Shown: one piece after another, positions 1 to 5,907 of the stretch
How positions within the stretch are numbered: position 1 is the stretch's first letter
Layout: every line of letters begins with the position of its first letter
Assembly: GCA_023412175.1 (NCBI GenBank)
Contig: JAEYOB010000592.1
Coordinates: 1-5,907 of the forward strand
Reading direction: 5' to 3'
Origin: Pseudomonadota bacterium
GTDB taxonomy: Bacteria > Pseudomonadota > Alphaproteobacteria > Azospirillales > Azospirillaceae
DNA length: 5,907 bases
Notes under the pieces: model-generated
The model's input: only the letters and a program-made list of their open reading frames with translations
The model's database searches: none
Told to the model about the DNA's origin: nothing
Translations under genes and position numbers: made by a program

Positions 1-29
1 GAGGAAGCCTCCGCGGCAGCCGGGTCCGG

Positions 30-1079
30 TCACTGCACGCGGATCAGGACCTGCGCGCGGCGGTTCGACGGCTCGCGCACGTTGTTGGCGGTCTGGACCA
101 GCGGGCTGGTCTCGCCCTTGCCCTCGATCGAGATCTGGCCGGCCGGAACGCCCTTGGCGATCAGCGCGCGCTTCACGGCGTCGGCGCGACGCACGGAGAG
201 CTTCTGGTTGTAGGCCGGCTGGCCCGAGGTGTCGGTGTGGCCGATCACATGGATGCCGACGGCCCGCATCTGGCCGGCGGCGGCGGCGGCATCGCCAATG
301 ATCTTGTCGGAAACCGGGGTGATGTTGGCCTTGTCCCAGTCGAAGAACACCAGATACTCGGTCTGCGGCTGCTGGGCGACCGGAGCGGCCGGCGGAGCGG
401 CAGCGGCGGCCGGCGTTACCGCCGGGGCGCCGAACGAGTAGCGCAGGCCGACCATGACGCTGTGGTTGCGGTACTGGCTCTCGGCGGAGGTAGCGAACGC
501 CGTTTTGAACTTCGGGTCCTGGGTCGCGAAGTAACGGTAATCGGCGGTGATCGCCAGATTGTTGGTCACGTTGTAAGCCACACCAGCGATGCCCTGATAG
601 GCGAACACCCAATCATCGTCCGACGCGTAGCGCAGCGACGACGCGGCGCCCGTGGGCGTGAAGTTCAGCTTTTGCGTCACGCGGGCAATGCCGGCGCCGA
701 CACCGATGTAGGGCGTGAAGGCTGTGCCGGTGTTGAAGTCGTACAGGACGTTGCCCATGAAGCCGAGCGAACGCGCCTTGCCGTCCCAGGTGCCGGCCGC
801 GTCGTTGTCGCCCTTGACGTCGTTGCCCCAGCGGTAGTTGGCCTCCAGCTCGGCGCGGATGCCGAGGGCGGTGGCGTAACCGGCCGACAGCGAGCCCACC
901 CAGCCGCTGTCGAAGTCCAGCTTGGTGTCAACCCCGGCGCCACCGTCCCGCAGCTTCGCATCGCGGGTCCAGTTCATACCGCCGGCGCCACCGACGTAGA
1001 AGCCCTCGCTGGCGGCCATGGCAGCGGTCGGCAGCATCAGAGCGATCGCGGTGCCGAGCAGAATCCCACGCATCATCAT
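30..1079 (-). CDS. OmpA-family outer membrane protein (beta-barrel plus peptidoglycan-binding domain)
   Basis: 349 aa outer-membrane protein that should anchor the outer membrane to peptidoglycan. Residues 1-22/23 form a signal peptide with a hydrophobic core and an A-M-A-A cleavage region. Residues about 26-217 alternate like a small (probably 8-strand) barrel and end in LRYSFG. Residues 218-238 are an Ala/Pro linker. Residues 241-347 are an OmpA C-terminal domain with FFDWDKANIT, GHTDTSG and an NRR near the end. D283 and R298 are 15 residues apart, the spacing of the diaminopimelate-contacting Asp/Arg pair in Acinetobacter OmpA. Three ATGs stand in a row; the first (1079) is preferred because AAGGGA (1088-1093) lies 8 bases upstream, with the second equally possible. 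It appears monocistronic in this window. Full length for the family, with no sign of damage. The exact ortholog group is not determined, so no symbol is given. Confidence 0.93.
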   Translation of the reverse strand: MMMRGILLGTAIALMLPTAAMAASEGFYVGGAGGMNWTRDAKLRDGGAGVDTKLDFDSGWVGSLSAGYATALGIRAELEANYRWGNDVKGDNDAAGTWDGKARSLGFMGNVLYDFNTGTAFTPYIGVGAGIARVTQKLNFTPTGAASSLRYASDDDWVFAYQGIAGVAYNVTNNLAITADYRYFATQDPKFKTAFATSAESQYRNHSVMVGLRYSFGAPAVTPAAAAAPPAAPVAQQPQTEYLVFFDWDKANITPVSDKIIGDAAAAAGQMRAVGIHVIGHTDTSGQPAYNQKLSVRRADAVKRALIAKGVPAGQISIEGKGETSPLVQTANNVREPSNRRAQVLIRVQ

Positions 1080-1250
1080 TTTATTGTTCCCTTACGATGC
1101 CGGCGTTGCCGGGCCGTGGAACAGCACCACCGGGAGAGCGTCAGGCAGCGGATGTCGCCGTTCCCCTGGGGGTGGCGCCGGCCGGCAACTCGCGTACCGG
1201 CGCCGACATGGCCCGCCGCGATCCGTCGGCGGTTGAAACGTCCGAGCGCT

Positions 1251-1279
1251 CAGATATCAGTTGTGCCGCGATGCGACAA
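1251..1279 (-). promoter_or_regulatory. Weak candidate promoter, proximal to ompA-like gene
   Basis: On the minus strand TTGTCG (1274-1279) is followed after 17 bases by TATCTG (1251-1256). The -35 matches TTGACA at 4 of 6 positions and the -10 matches TATAAT at 3 of 6. The main reason to list it is that the -35 half lies in a 13-base sequence that also occurs upstream of livK. A start near 1244 would give a leader of about 165 bases. Confidence 0.25.
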
Positions 1280-1321
1280 TCCCCCCGCCGGCAGGATGCA
1301 TCGACATGTTGCATTTTTGCG

Positions 1322-1406
1322 TCACTTGGCGTAGGGCGCACCGCTCGCGCTTCAGGCACGAAAACCTTGTAAAGCCTCAGCTTTACCAGCGCCGAGCAAG
1401 TGAACT
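1322..1406 (-). ncRNA. Candidate structured RNA or structured 5' leader
   Basis: Directly downstream of an extended -10 promoter candidate, the minus strand holds nested inverted repeats. A closing 7-bp stem pairs TCACTTG (1397-1403) with CAAGTGA (1322-1328). Inside it sits a perfect 7-bp hairpin, GTAAAGC-TGAG-GCTTTAC (1369-1386), and a weaker 4-bp GCGC pair (1336-1339 with 1347-1350). Such nesting starting a few bases after a predicted start site suggests a small RNA or a folded ompA leader. It matches no RNA family I can recognise, lacks tRNA T-arm features, and has no convincing terminator of its own, only TTTT at 1361-1364. The 3' end is therefore unknown. Confidence 0.25.
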
Positions 1407-1412
1407 GTGCCC

Positions 1413-1421
1413 ATTATACCA
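1413..1421 (-). promoter_or_regulatory. Extended -10 promoter (TGG-TATAAT), minus strand
   Basis: The minus strand reads TGGTATAAT: a perfect TATAAT (1413-1418) with the TG dinucleotide of an extended -10. No good -35 sits at 16-18 bases, which is acceptable for extended -10 promoters. The start would be the A near 1406. It points toward the OmpA-type gene, with a leader of about 327 bases, or toward a small RNA. It lies just past the terminator candidate of the upstream small gene, as expected for a new transcription unit. Confidence 0.45.
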
Positions 1422-1455
1422 CAATCGGACTACAGCGCCCGGATATGCGAGCGCA

Positions 1456-1485
1456 CGACAAAAGAGTTGGCACGCATACGCGCCA
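1456..1485 (-). terminator. Candidate intrinsic terminator of the 69-aa gene
   Basis: On the minus strand TGGCGCG (1479-1485), loop TATG, then CGTGCCA (1468-1474) form a 7-bp stem with one G-U pair. The tail is ACTCTTTTGTCG. The wobble pair can form only in minus-strand RNA, which favours this direction. It begins 54 bases past the stop of the small gene at 1540. The T-tract is short and offset by a few bases, so efficiency is uncertain. Confidence 0.42.
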
Positions 1486-1493
1486 CCAGCTGC

Positions 1494-1518
1494 CATGACG
1501 GCCGATGGCGCGGTCATG
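1494..1518. repeat. Inverted repeat CATGAC...GTCATG
   Basis: A 6-bp inverted repeat (1494-1499 and 1513-1518), extended inward by two further pairs after one mismatch, follows the stop of the 69-aa gene. There is no T-tract on either strand. It may be a 3' stem that protects the transcript, or chance. Confidence 0.3.
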
Positions 1519-1539
1519 CCTGGAGAGGTGCGCGACGCC

Positions 1540-1749
1540 TCAGGCTTCGCTGACCCATTCGAACTGGTGTGGATCGAGCAGGGCGACGACGGCCAGCGTC
1601 TTCAGCGTATGCGGGTCGTCGGCGCGCTTCATCTGGGCGTGTTGCGTGCCCATGCCGTCCTTGCGGATCGCCACCACTTCCCAGATCCCGCCACCGGGAC
1701 CCAGCTTGCGGAACATCTGCCCTTCGACGATCTCGCGCTTCCTGCGCAT
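1540..1749 (-). CDS. Small protein of unknown function, 69 aa
   Basis: A 69 aa soluble, basic protein that I do not assign to a named family. The middle reads like a conserved domain rather than chance: QMFRKLGPGGGIWEVVAIRK (11-30), then HAQMKRADDPHTLKTLAVVA (37-56) and a C-terminal FEWV. This is similar in style to short conserved hypothetical proteins I have seen in Rhodospirillales. The frame is open up to 1839, but the start at 1749 is chosen because GGTGGAG (1757-1763) lies about 7 bases upstream, while the extra 30 N-terminal residues are Trp/Arg-rich and look untranslated. There is no signal peptide, membrane segment or cysteine. It may form a single-gene unit ending at the hairpin at 1468-1485. 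Function unknown. Confidence 0.7.
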   Translation of the reverse strand: MRRKREIVEGQMFRKLGPGGGIWEVVAIRKDGMGTQHAQMKRADDPHTLKTLAVVALLDPHQFEWVSEA

Positions 1750-1885
1750 ACCCGTTCTCCACCACCCGTAGCCCGCCGAACCCGGGAGGGAGTCGCGCGG
1801 TGCCGCCCTCAGCCAGGACTGGCACCACCATTGAAGCACAAAATACCCCGGTCATGGCGAGTGTCCGTTATGCGACACGGCGCAT
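1750..1885 (-). pseudogene. Possible nonsense-interrupted secreted protein remnant
   Basis: Reading from the strongly signalled ATG at 1885, the frame is MRRVA, stop, then RTLAMTGVFCASMVVPVLAE in the same frame. If the TAA at 1868-1870 were a sense codon, this would be a textbook signal peptide: two N-terminal arginines, a hydrophobic stretch from about LAM to VPV, and a V-L-A cleavage site before EGG. The following residues, about LPPGFGGLRVVENGYAQ, are unremarkable and run into the start of the 69-aa gene in another frame. No mature domain is recognisable, so the original 3' boundary is unknown; the end given here is where the overlap begins. Alternatives are a leader micro-ORF, reinitiation at ATG 1855, a sequencing error, or coincidence. 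Confidence 0.3.
1868..1885 (-). other. Five-codon ORF with perfect Shine-Dalgarno
   Basis: AAGGAGG (1891-1897) stands 5 bases before ATG at 1885, giving M-R-R-V-A and then TAA (1868-1870). This is the best ribosome binding site of the left half of the window, yet it opens only five codons. It may be a leader micro-ORF for the gene at 1749, or the start of a broken gene (see the pseudogene candidate continuing in the same frame). It is real as sequence; its translation is inferred. Confidence 0.35.
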
Positions 1886-2001
1886 AGGCCCCTCCTTGTA
1901 ACCATACGGCAACAGCCGCCCCTCCGCGGCACCTCCGCAGCGCAGCAAAAAACTCCGATGCGGGTCTGGAACAGAACGGCCAAGGCGCGGTTCATTACGG
2001 C

Positions 2002-2253
2002 ATGAAGACCGATTCTGATGTGCTTCTCTTCGCAACCCGCCTGGTCGATGAGATGGGCGAGGCCGCAATTCGCATCAGCCGGGTTCGCCTCGTCGAACTG
2101 ACGGCCGCCAACAACCTCCGCGCAGCCGCGTTCTGGCGCGACGTGATGCGCACCTCCGAACGCCTGCTGGCCGAACGCCTGCTGGCCGAACGGCCCGCTA
2201 TGGTGCCCGGCAGCAACGCGAGTCCGCCCATGCCCGAAAGCCTGGCGACCTAG
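2002..2253 (+). CDS. Small helical protein of unknown function, 83 aa
   Basis: An 83 aa cytoplasmic-looking protein, predicted nearly all helical up to residue 65 and then a Pro/Ser-rich tail. The N-terminal part (LLFATRLVDEMGEAAIRISR, then VELTAANNLRAAAFWRDVM) has the amphipathic, Ala/Leu/Arg-rich pattern of short hypothetical proteins common in Rhodospirillales. No catalytic or DNA-binding motif is evident. Residues 54-63 carry a tandem ERLLA/ERLLA repeat made by a 15-base DNA duplication, so this copy may be longer than relatives. The ATG at 2002 has a poor ribosome binding site (only AAGG 16 bases upstream, ACGG adjacent), which lowers certainty. It is divergent from the 69-aa gene and convergent with livK, with the terminator at 2274-2299 between the latter pair. 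Confidence 0.62.
   Translation: MKTDSDVLLFATRLVDEMGEAAIRISRVRLVELTAANNLRAAAFWRDVMRTSERLLAERLLAERPAMVPGSNASPPMPESLAT
2156..2192 (+). repeat. 15-base tandem direct repeat (about 2.5 copies)
   Basis: The unit ccgaacgcctgctgg occurs at 2156-2170 and 2171-2185 without mismatch, and its first seven bases follow again at 2186-2192. The period is a multiple of three, so it adds five residues (ERLLA) and keeps the frame of the 83-aa gene. It looks like recent replication slippage. Confidence 0.9.
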
Positions 2254-2266
2254 CCGAACGCCACAC

Positions 2267-2299
2267 GAAGAAAGGGCCCGGCGGTTTCCCGCCGGGCCC
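2267..2299 (-). terminator. Strong intrinsic terminator of livK
   Basis: Read on the minus strand, GGGCCCGGCGG (2289-2299), loop GAAA (2285-2288), CCGCCGGGCCC (2274-2284) form a perfect 11-bp stem, followed by TTTCTTC. It starts 41 bases after the livK stop. The T-rich side exists only in the minus direction, so it serves livK; the plus-strand gene ending at 2253 has no T-tract on its side of the hairpin. Confidence 0.9.
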
Positions 2300-2340
2300 C
2301 TGAGGCCGTGTGCCTACGGCGCGGGTCTCTGCTTCGCTTC

Positions 2341-3444
<1,104 letters not shown>

Positions 3445-3461
3445 TGTTCTGTTCGCTCCCT

Positions 3462-3476
3462 GTTGTGAGTCACAAC
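3462..3476. promoter_or_regulatory. Perfect 15-base palindrome upstream of livK
   Basis: GTTGTGA-G-TCACAAC is a perfect 7-bp dyad around one base, centred 25 bases upstream of the livK ATG and adjoining its ribosome binding site (3456-3461). The form suits a dimeric repressor site (GntR-like operators have short central spacers), or an RNA-level element since it would lie in the leader. CRP-type sites share TGTGA/TCACA but have 6 bases between the arms, so CRP does not fit. Confidence 0.5.
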
Positions 3477-3478
3477 CT

Positions 3479-3528
3479 GAGCCCCGCTCGGGCCCGTGCT
3501 GCCGGCCTCGCTTTGTGCGGGGTCCGGC
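3479..3528 (-). other. Stem-loop cluster in the livK leader
   Basis: Two hairpins lie between the candidate livK start site and the palindrome at 3462: a long GC-rich one (3501-3528, GCCGG/CCGGC ends with an interrupted inner stem) and a short one (3479-3489, GAGC-CCC-GCTC). Neither has a T-tract on the minus strand, so they are not intrinsic terminators. They could stabilise the livK message or mark a processing site that lets the binding protein be made in excess. Confidence 0.4.
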
Positions 3529-3541
3529 AGGATTTGGTTCT

Positions 3542-3577
3542 ACTATAGTCTGTCCTGCCCGCGATGCGACACATCGC
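3542..3577 (-). promoter_or_regulatory. Candidate livK promoter with dyad over the -35 region
   Basis: Minus-strand TATAGT (3542-3547) matches TATAAT at 5 of 6 positions. Its -35 region has no good TTGACA; TGTCGC (3566-3571) lies 18 bases away. A perfect dyad, GCGATG-CGACA-CATCGC (3561-3577), covers the -35 position and could be an operator or activator site replacing a weak -35. Transcription would start near 3535, about 91 bases before livK. Confidence 0.38.
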
Positions 3578-3628
3578 CTAAGGTAAGGGAAGGCCCGGTC
3601 CAGACCACCCAGGCGTACAGGTCGCGGC

Positions 3629-3987
3629 TCAGCCGACGATCCGCGCCCCCACCTTCTCGCGCCAGCCGAACGGGCCGGAACGGTCGTAAAGCCACGGGTA
3701 CTGCGACACCATGCGGTGCGCCAGCGCCATGCGGTAGGACACCAGGGTGATCAGGGTGATCGCCGCCGTGTGCACGATGAACCCGGACAGCGACAGCAGC
3801 GGCCCGCCGAACAGCCCGAAGACCAGGAAGCGATCACCCAGCCCCATCAGGAGCGAATAGGCGAACACCATCCCCTGCGGCTTCCACCCCTCGGCCAGCG
3901 CCTGGCCGGTGAGGAAACCACAGCCGCCGAACAGCACCAGCGTGAGCCCGATGAACACCGGCAGCGATGAGCCGAGAACGCTTTCCA

Positions 3988-3988
<1 letters not shown>
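3629..3988 (-). CDS. Small inner-membrane protein in the liv operon (probably DUF6867 family)
   Basis: A 119 aa integral membrane protein with three hydrophobic segments, about residues 9-32, 40-62 and 66-90, and a short basic soluble tail. The tail motif MVSQYPWLYDRSGPFGWREK (93-112), followed by a basic end, and the internal RFLVFGLFGG are features I associate with DUF6867, a family usually found beside liv genes in alphaproteobacteria; the name is from memory and unverified. Its ATG (3986-3988) shares one base with the livF stop, and AAGGAGGA (3994-4001) is a strong ribosome binding site, so it is translated with livF. Function is unknown. Position suggests a role in transporter assembly, stability or regulation; it is not one of the classical LivKHMGF subunits. 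Confidence 0.85.
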
Positions 3989-4700
<712 letters not shown>

Positions 4701-4704
<4 letters not shown>

Positions 4705-5597
4705 GCTCCCTCCTCGGCCCGGCGGGCAGCCTCGGGAAGATCCTGGGCGATCTCCGGCGGCAGTTCTTCGTGCTCCTCCTCGCCGAGGTAGGCGCGGATC
4801 ACAGCCGGGTCGTTCTTCACCTCGTCCGGCGTGCCGTCCGCGATCTTCCGGCCGTAATCCAACACGACCACGTGGTCGGAAATGCTCATTACCACGCTCA
4901 TGTCGTGCTCGATCAGCAGGACGCCGATCTTCTGCTCGTCCCGGATGAAGGTCAGCAGGTCGGCCAGTTCGCCCGACTCGCGCGGGTTGAGGCCGGCGGC
5001 CGGCTCGTCCAGGCACAGCAGCACCGGCTCGGTGCACATGGCCCGCGCGATCTCCAGCCGGCGCTGCGCGCCGTATGGCAGGTTGCCGGCTTCCCAGTCG
5101 GCGAACTCCAGAAGCTTGACGCGGTCCAGCCAGTACTTGGCGAGGTCCAGCGCTTCCTGCTCAGACTTGCGGTAGTTCGGCAGGCCCAGCAGGCCGGCGA
5201 AGGAGAACGCCGAGGCGCGCATCAGCTTGTTGTGCTGCGCCACCATCAGGTTCTCCAGCACCGACATGCCGCCGAACAGGCGGATGTTCTGGAAGGTGCG
5301 CGCCACCGAGGCCTGCTGCGAGATGCGGAAGCCCGGCATGCGCTCCAGCAGGAACTCCCCGCCGTCCTTCGGGTGGCGCAGCGCCAGCCGCCCCACCGTC
5401 GGCGTGTAGAAGCCGGTGATGCAGTTGAACAGCGTGGTCTTGCCGGCGCCGTTCGGGCCGATGATGGCGGTGATGTGCCGGTCCTCGGCGGCGAACGACA
5501 CGTCGCTCACCGCGACCAGGCCGCCGAAGCGCATGGTCAGGTGCTCGACCGTGAGCAGAGGGGGGTTCATGGTCATTCCGTTCGTCGCGCCGCTCAT
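4701..5597 (-). CDS. livG: LivG, branched-chain amino acid ABC transporter ATPase
   Basis: A 298 aa cytoplasmic ATPase, partner of LivF. Motifs: Walker [10 protein letters not shown] (47-55), Q-loop Q103 in RTFQNIRLF, the family signature LPYGAQRR (173-180), Walker B LLCLDEP with E198, and H-loop H231 in IEHDMS. It carries the LivG-type insertion between Walker A and the Q-loop (about 70-98). It is some 40 residues longer than E. coli LivG, mostly through an acidic C-terminal tail (273-298, [10 protein letters not shown] and onward) and a short N-terminal extension. The start at 5597 is chosen because ATGA overlaps the livM stop and GGGAG lies 9 bases upstream; M8 (5576) and M10 (5570) are closer to where most relatives begin. 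Its stop overlaps livF by 4 bases. Confidence 0.96.
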
Positions 5598-5907
5598 CGG
5601 GAAGCACTCCCGCCGGCGATGCCTTCGCCGCCCGCCGCCGCGGTTCCGGCCGAAGGCGTCCCGCCGCCGCCGCCGCGCTTGTGCAGCAGGATGGTCGGGT
5701 CACGGTGCGCCAGCAGCCCGCGCGGCCGCCAGAGCATGATCACCACCATGCCCATGCCGAAGGTCAGCATGCGGTAGTCGGCCAGTTCGCGGAACATTTC
5801 CGGCAGGCCGATCACCACCAAGGTGGCGATGACGACCCCCATCTGGCTGCCCATGCCGCCCAGCACCACGATGGCGAGGATGATCGCCGATTCGATGAAG
5901 GTGAAGC
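5594..5907 (-). CDS. livM: LivM, branched-chain amino acid ABC transporter permease (C-terminal part only)
   Basis: The frame runs off the right edge, so only the last 103 residues are present (5594-5905). They begin [20 protein letters not shown], the most conserved stretch of LivM/LivH permeases, with the coupling-helix region and GGMGSQMG, then a transmembrane segment to LPEMFREL, and [20 protein letters not shown], which matches the LivM C-terminus closely. LivM and LivH form the inner-membrane translocation pathway. A GTG at 5869 is inside the conserved domain and is not the true start. After the expected end (WRPRGLL) there is an unusual tail of about 40 residues, basic then Gly/Ala-rich. 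The stop overlaps livG by ATGA. Confidence 0.95.
   Translation of the reverse strand, partial: FTFIESAIILAIVVLGGMGSQMGVVIATLVVIGLPEMFRELADYRMLTFGMGMVVIMLWRPRGLLAHRDPTILLHKRGGGGGTPSAGTAAAGGEGIAGGSASR
5661..5677. repeat. (CCG)n trinucleotide run in livM
   Basis: Just over five CCG units in a row (plus strand) encode the glycine run in the LivM C-terminal tail. A slippage-prone simple repeat in frame with the gene. Confidence 0.75.

Larger units (their letters stand above)
1080..1539. other. 460-base non-coding region upstream of ompA-like gene
   Basis: No convincing protein is encoded here. Open frames exist on both strands but are Arg/Pro-rich with no good ribosome binding sites, as expected by chance at this GC content. 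The region holds the ompA ribosome binding site, a small hairpin at 1100-1112 (CCGGC-GTT-GCCGG) just upstream of it, two promoter candidates, a cluster of inverted repeats at 1322-1403, and a terminator candidate for the next gene at 1456-1485. The middle part (about 1300-1470) looks less GC-rich than the flanking genes. Confidence 0.7.

Noticed and set aside
1..29. Terminator of the OmpA-type gene at the left edge (GAGG-AAG-CCTC)
   Set aside because: The hairpin is four base pairs and the sequence stops at the window edge, so any T-tract cannot be seen.
237..1334. Long plus-strand open frame opposite the OmpA-type gene
   Set aside because: Arg/Gly/His-rich composition with no domain; it is the antisense shadow of a gene with clear OmpA motifs.
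1322..1403. tRNA-like element, suggested by a 7-bp closing stem spanning 82 bases on the minus strand
   Set aside because: There is no T-arm with a TTC loop before the 3' arm, no D-arm in the right place, and the arm is followed by CGC rather than a CCA-like end.
1947..1963. T6 tract on the minus strand after a small CCG-CAT-CGG hairpin, as a terminator
   Set aside because: The stem is only three pairs and no minus-strand gene lies upstream of it; the opposite strand is the leader of the 83-aa gene.
3462..3476. CRP or FNR binding site
   Set aside because: CRP needs TGTGA-N6-TCACA and FNR needs TTGAT-N4-ATCAA; here the arms are one base apart.
4705..5037. Upstream extension of the livF frame (to 349 aa)
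   Set aside because: The added residues are Arg/Pro-rich, overlap the conserved livG sequence in another frame, and lack the ABC N-terminal pattern; the ATGA-coupled start at 4704 is standard.
5594..5869. GTG at 5869 as a start for a short protein
   Set aside because: It falls inside the conserved LivM core, and the frame continues upstream to the window edge with [11 protein letters not shown], so the gene is simply cut by the window.

Overview
The window comes from a high-GC alphaproteobacterium. The LivM/LivG/LivF/LivK sequences, the small inner-membrane protein placed inside the liv operon, and the OmpA-type protein with an Ala/Pro linker all fit Rhodospirillales, most likely Azospirillum or a close relative. 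That assignment is made from protein style only and was not checked by any search.

Layout, left to right. An outer-membrane OmpA-type porin/peptidoglycan anchor lies on the minus strand (30-1079). It is preceded by a 460-base upstream region (1080-1539) with two promoter candidates and a small set of inverted repeats that could form a structured RNA. Next is a small minus-strand gene of unknown function (1540-1749) with a good ribosome binding site and its own terminator candidate. Upstream of it lies an odd stretch (1750-2001) with a perfect Shine-Dalgarno and a five-codon ORF, whose stop codon interrupts what would otherwise read as a signal peptide. A small plus-strand gene of unknown function (2002-2253) contains a 15-base tandem duplication and converges on livK.

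The right 60% is the 3' part of a branched-chain amino acid (LIV-I/HAAT type) ABC transporter operon, read right to left: livM (partial, 5594 to the window edge), livG, livF, a three-helix membrane protein that I think belongs to family DUF6867, a 184-base gap with a candidate promoter and several palindromes, livK, and a strong intrinsic terminator at 2274-2299. livM/livG and livG/livF overlap by ATGA and livF/DUF6867 share one base, so these four are almost certainly co-transcribed and translationally coupled. livH, and the start of livM, should lie just beyond the right edge.

Together, LivK captures leucine/isoleucine/valine or a similar amino acid in the periplasm, LivM (with LivH) forms the membrane channel, and LivG/LivF hydrolyse ATP. 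The DUF6867-type protein is the least understood member of the set. I did not find a plainly new system. The most worthwhile leads are this extra membrane gene, the operator-like palindromes before livK, a 13-base motif shared between the livK and ompA upstream regions, the possible RNA before ompA, and the interrupted signal peptide near 1885.
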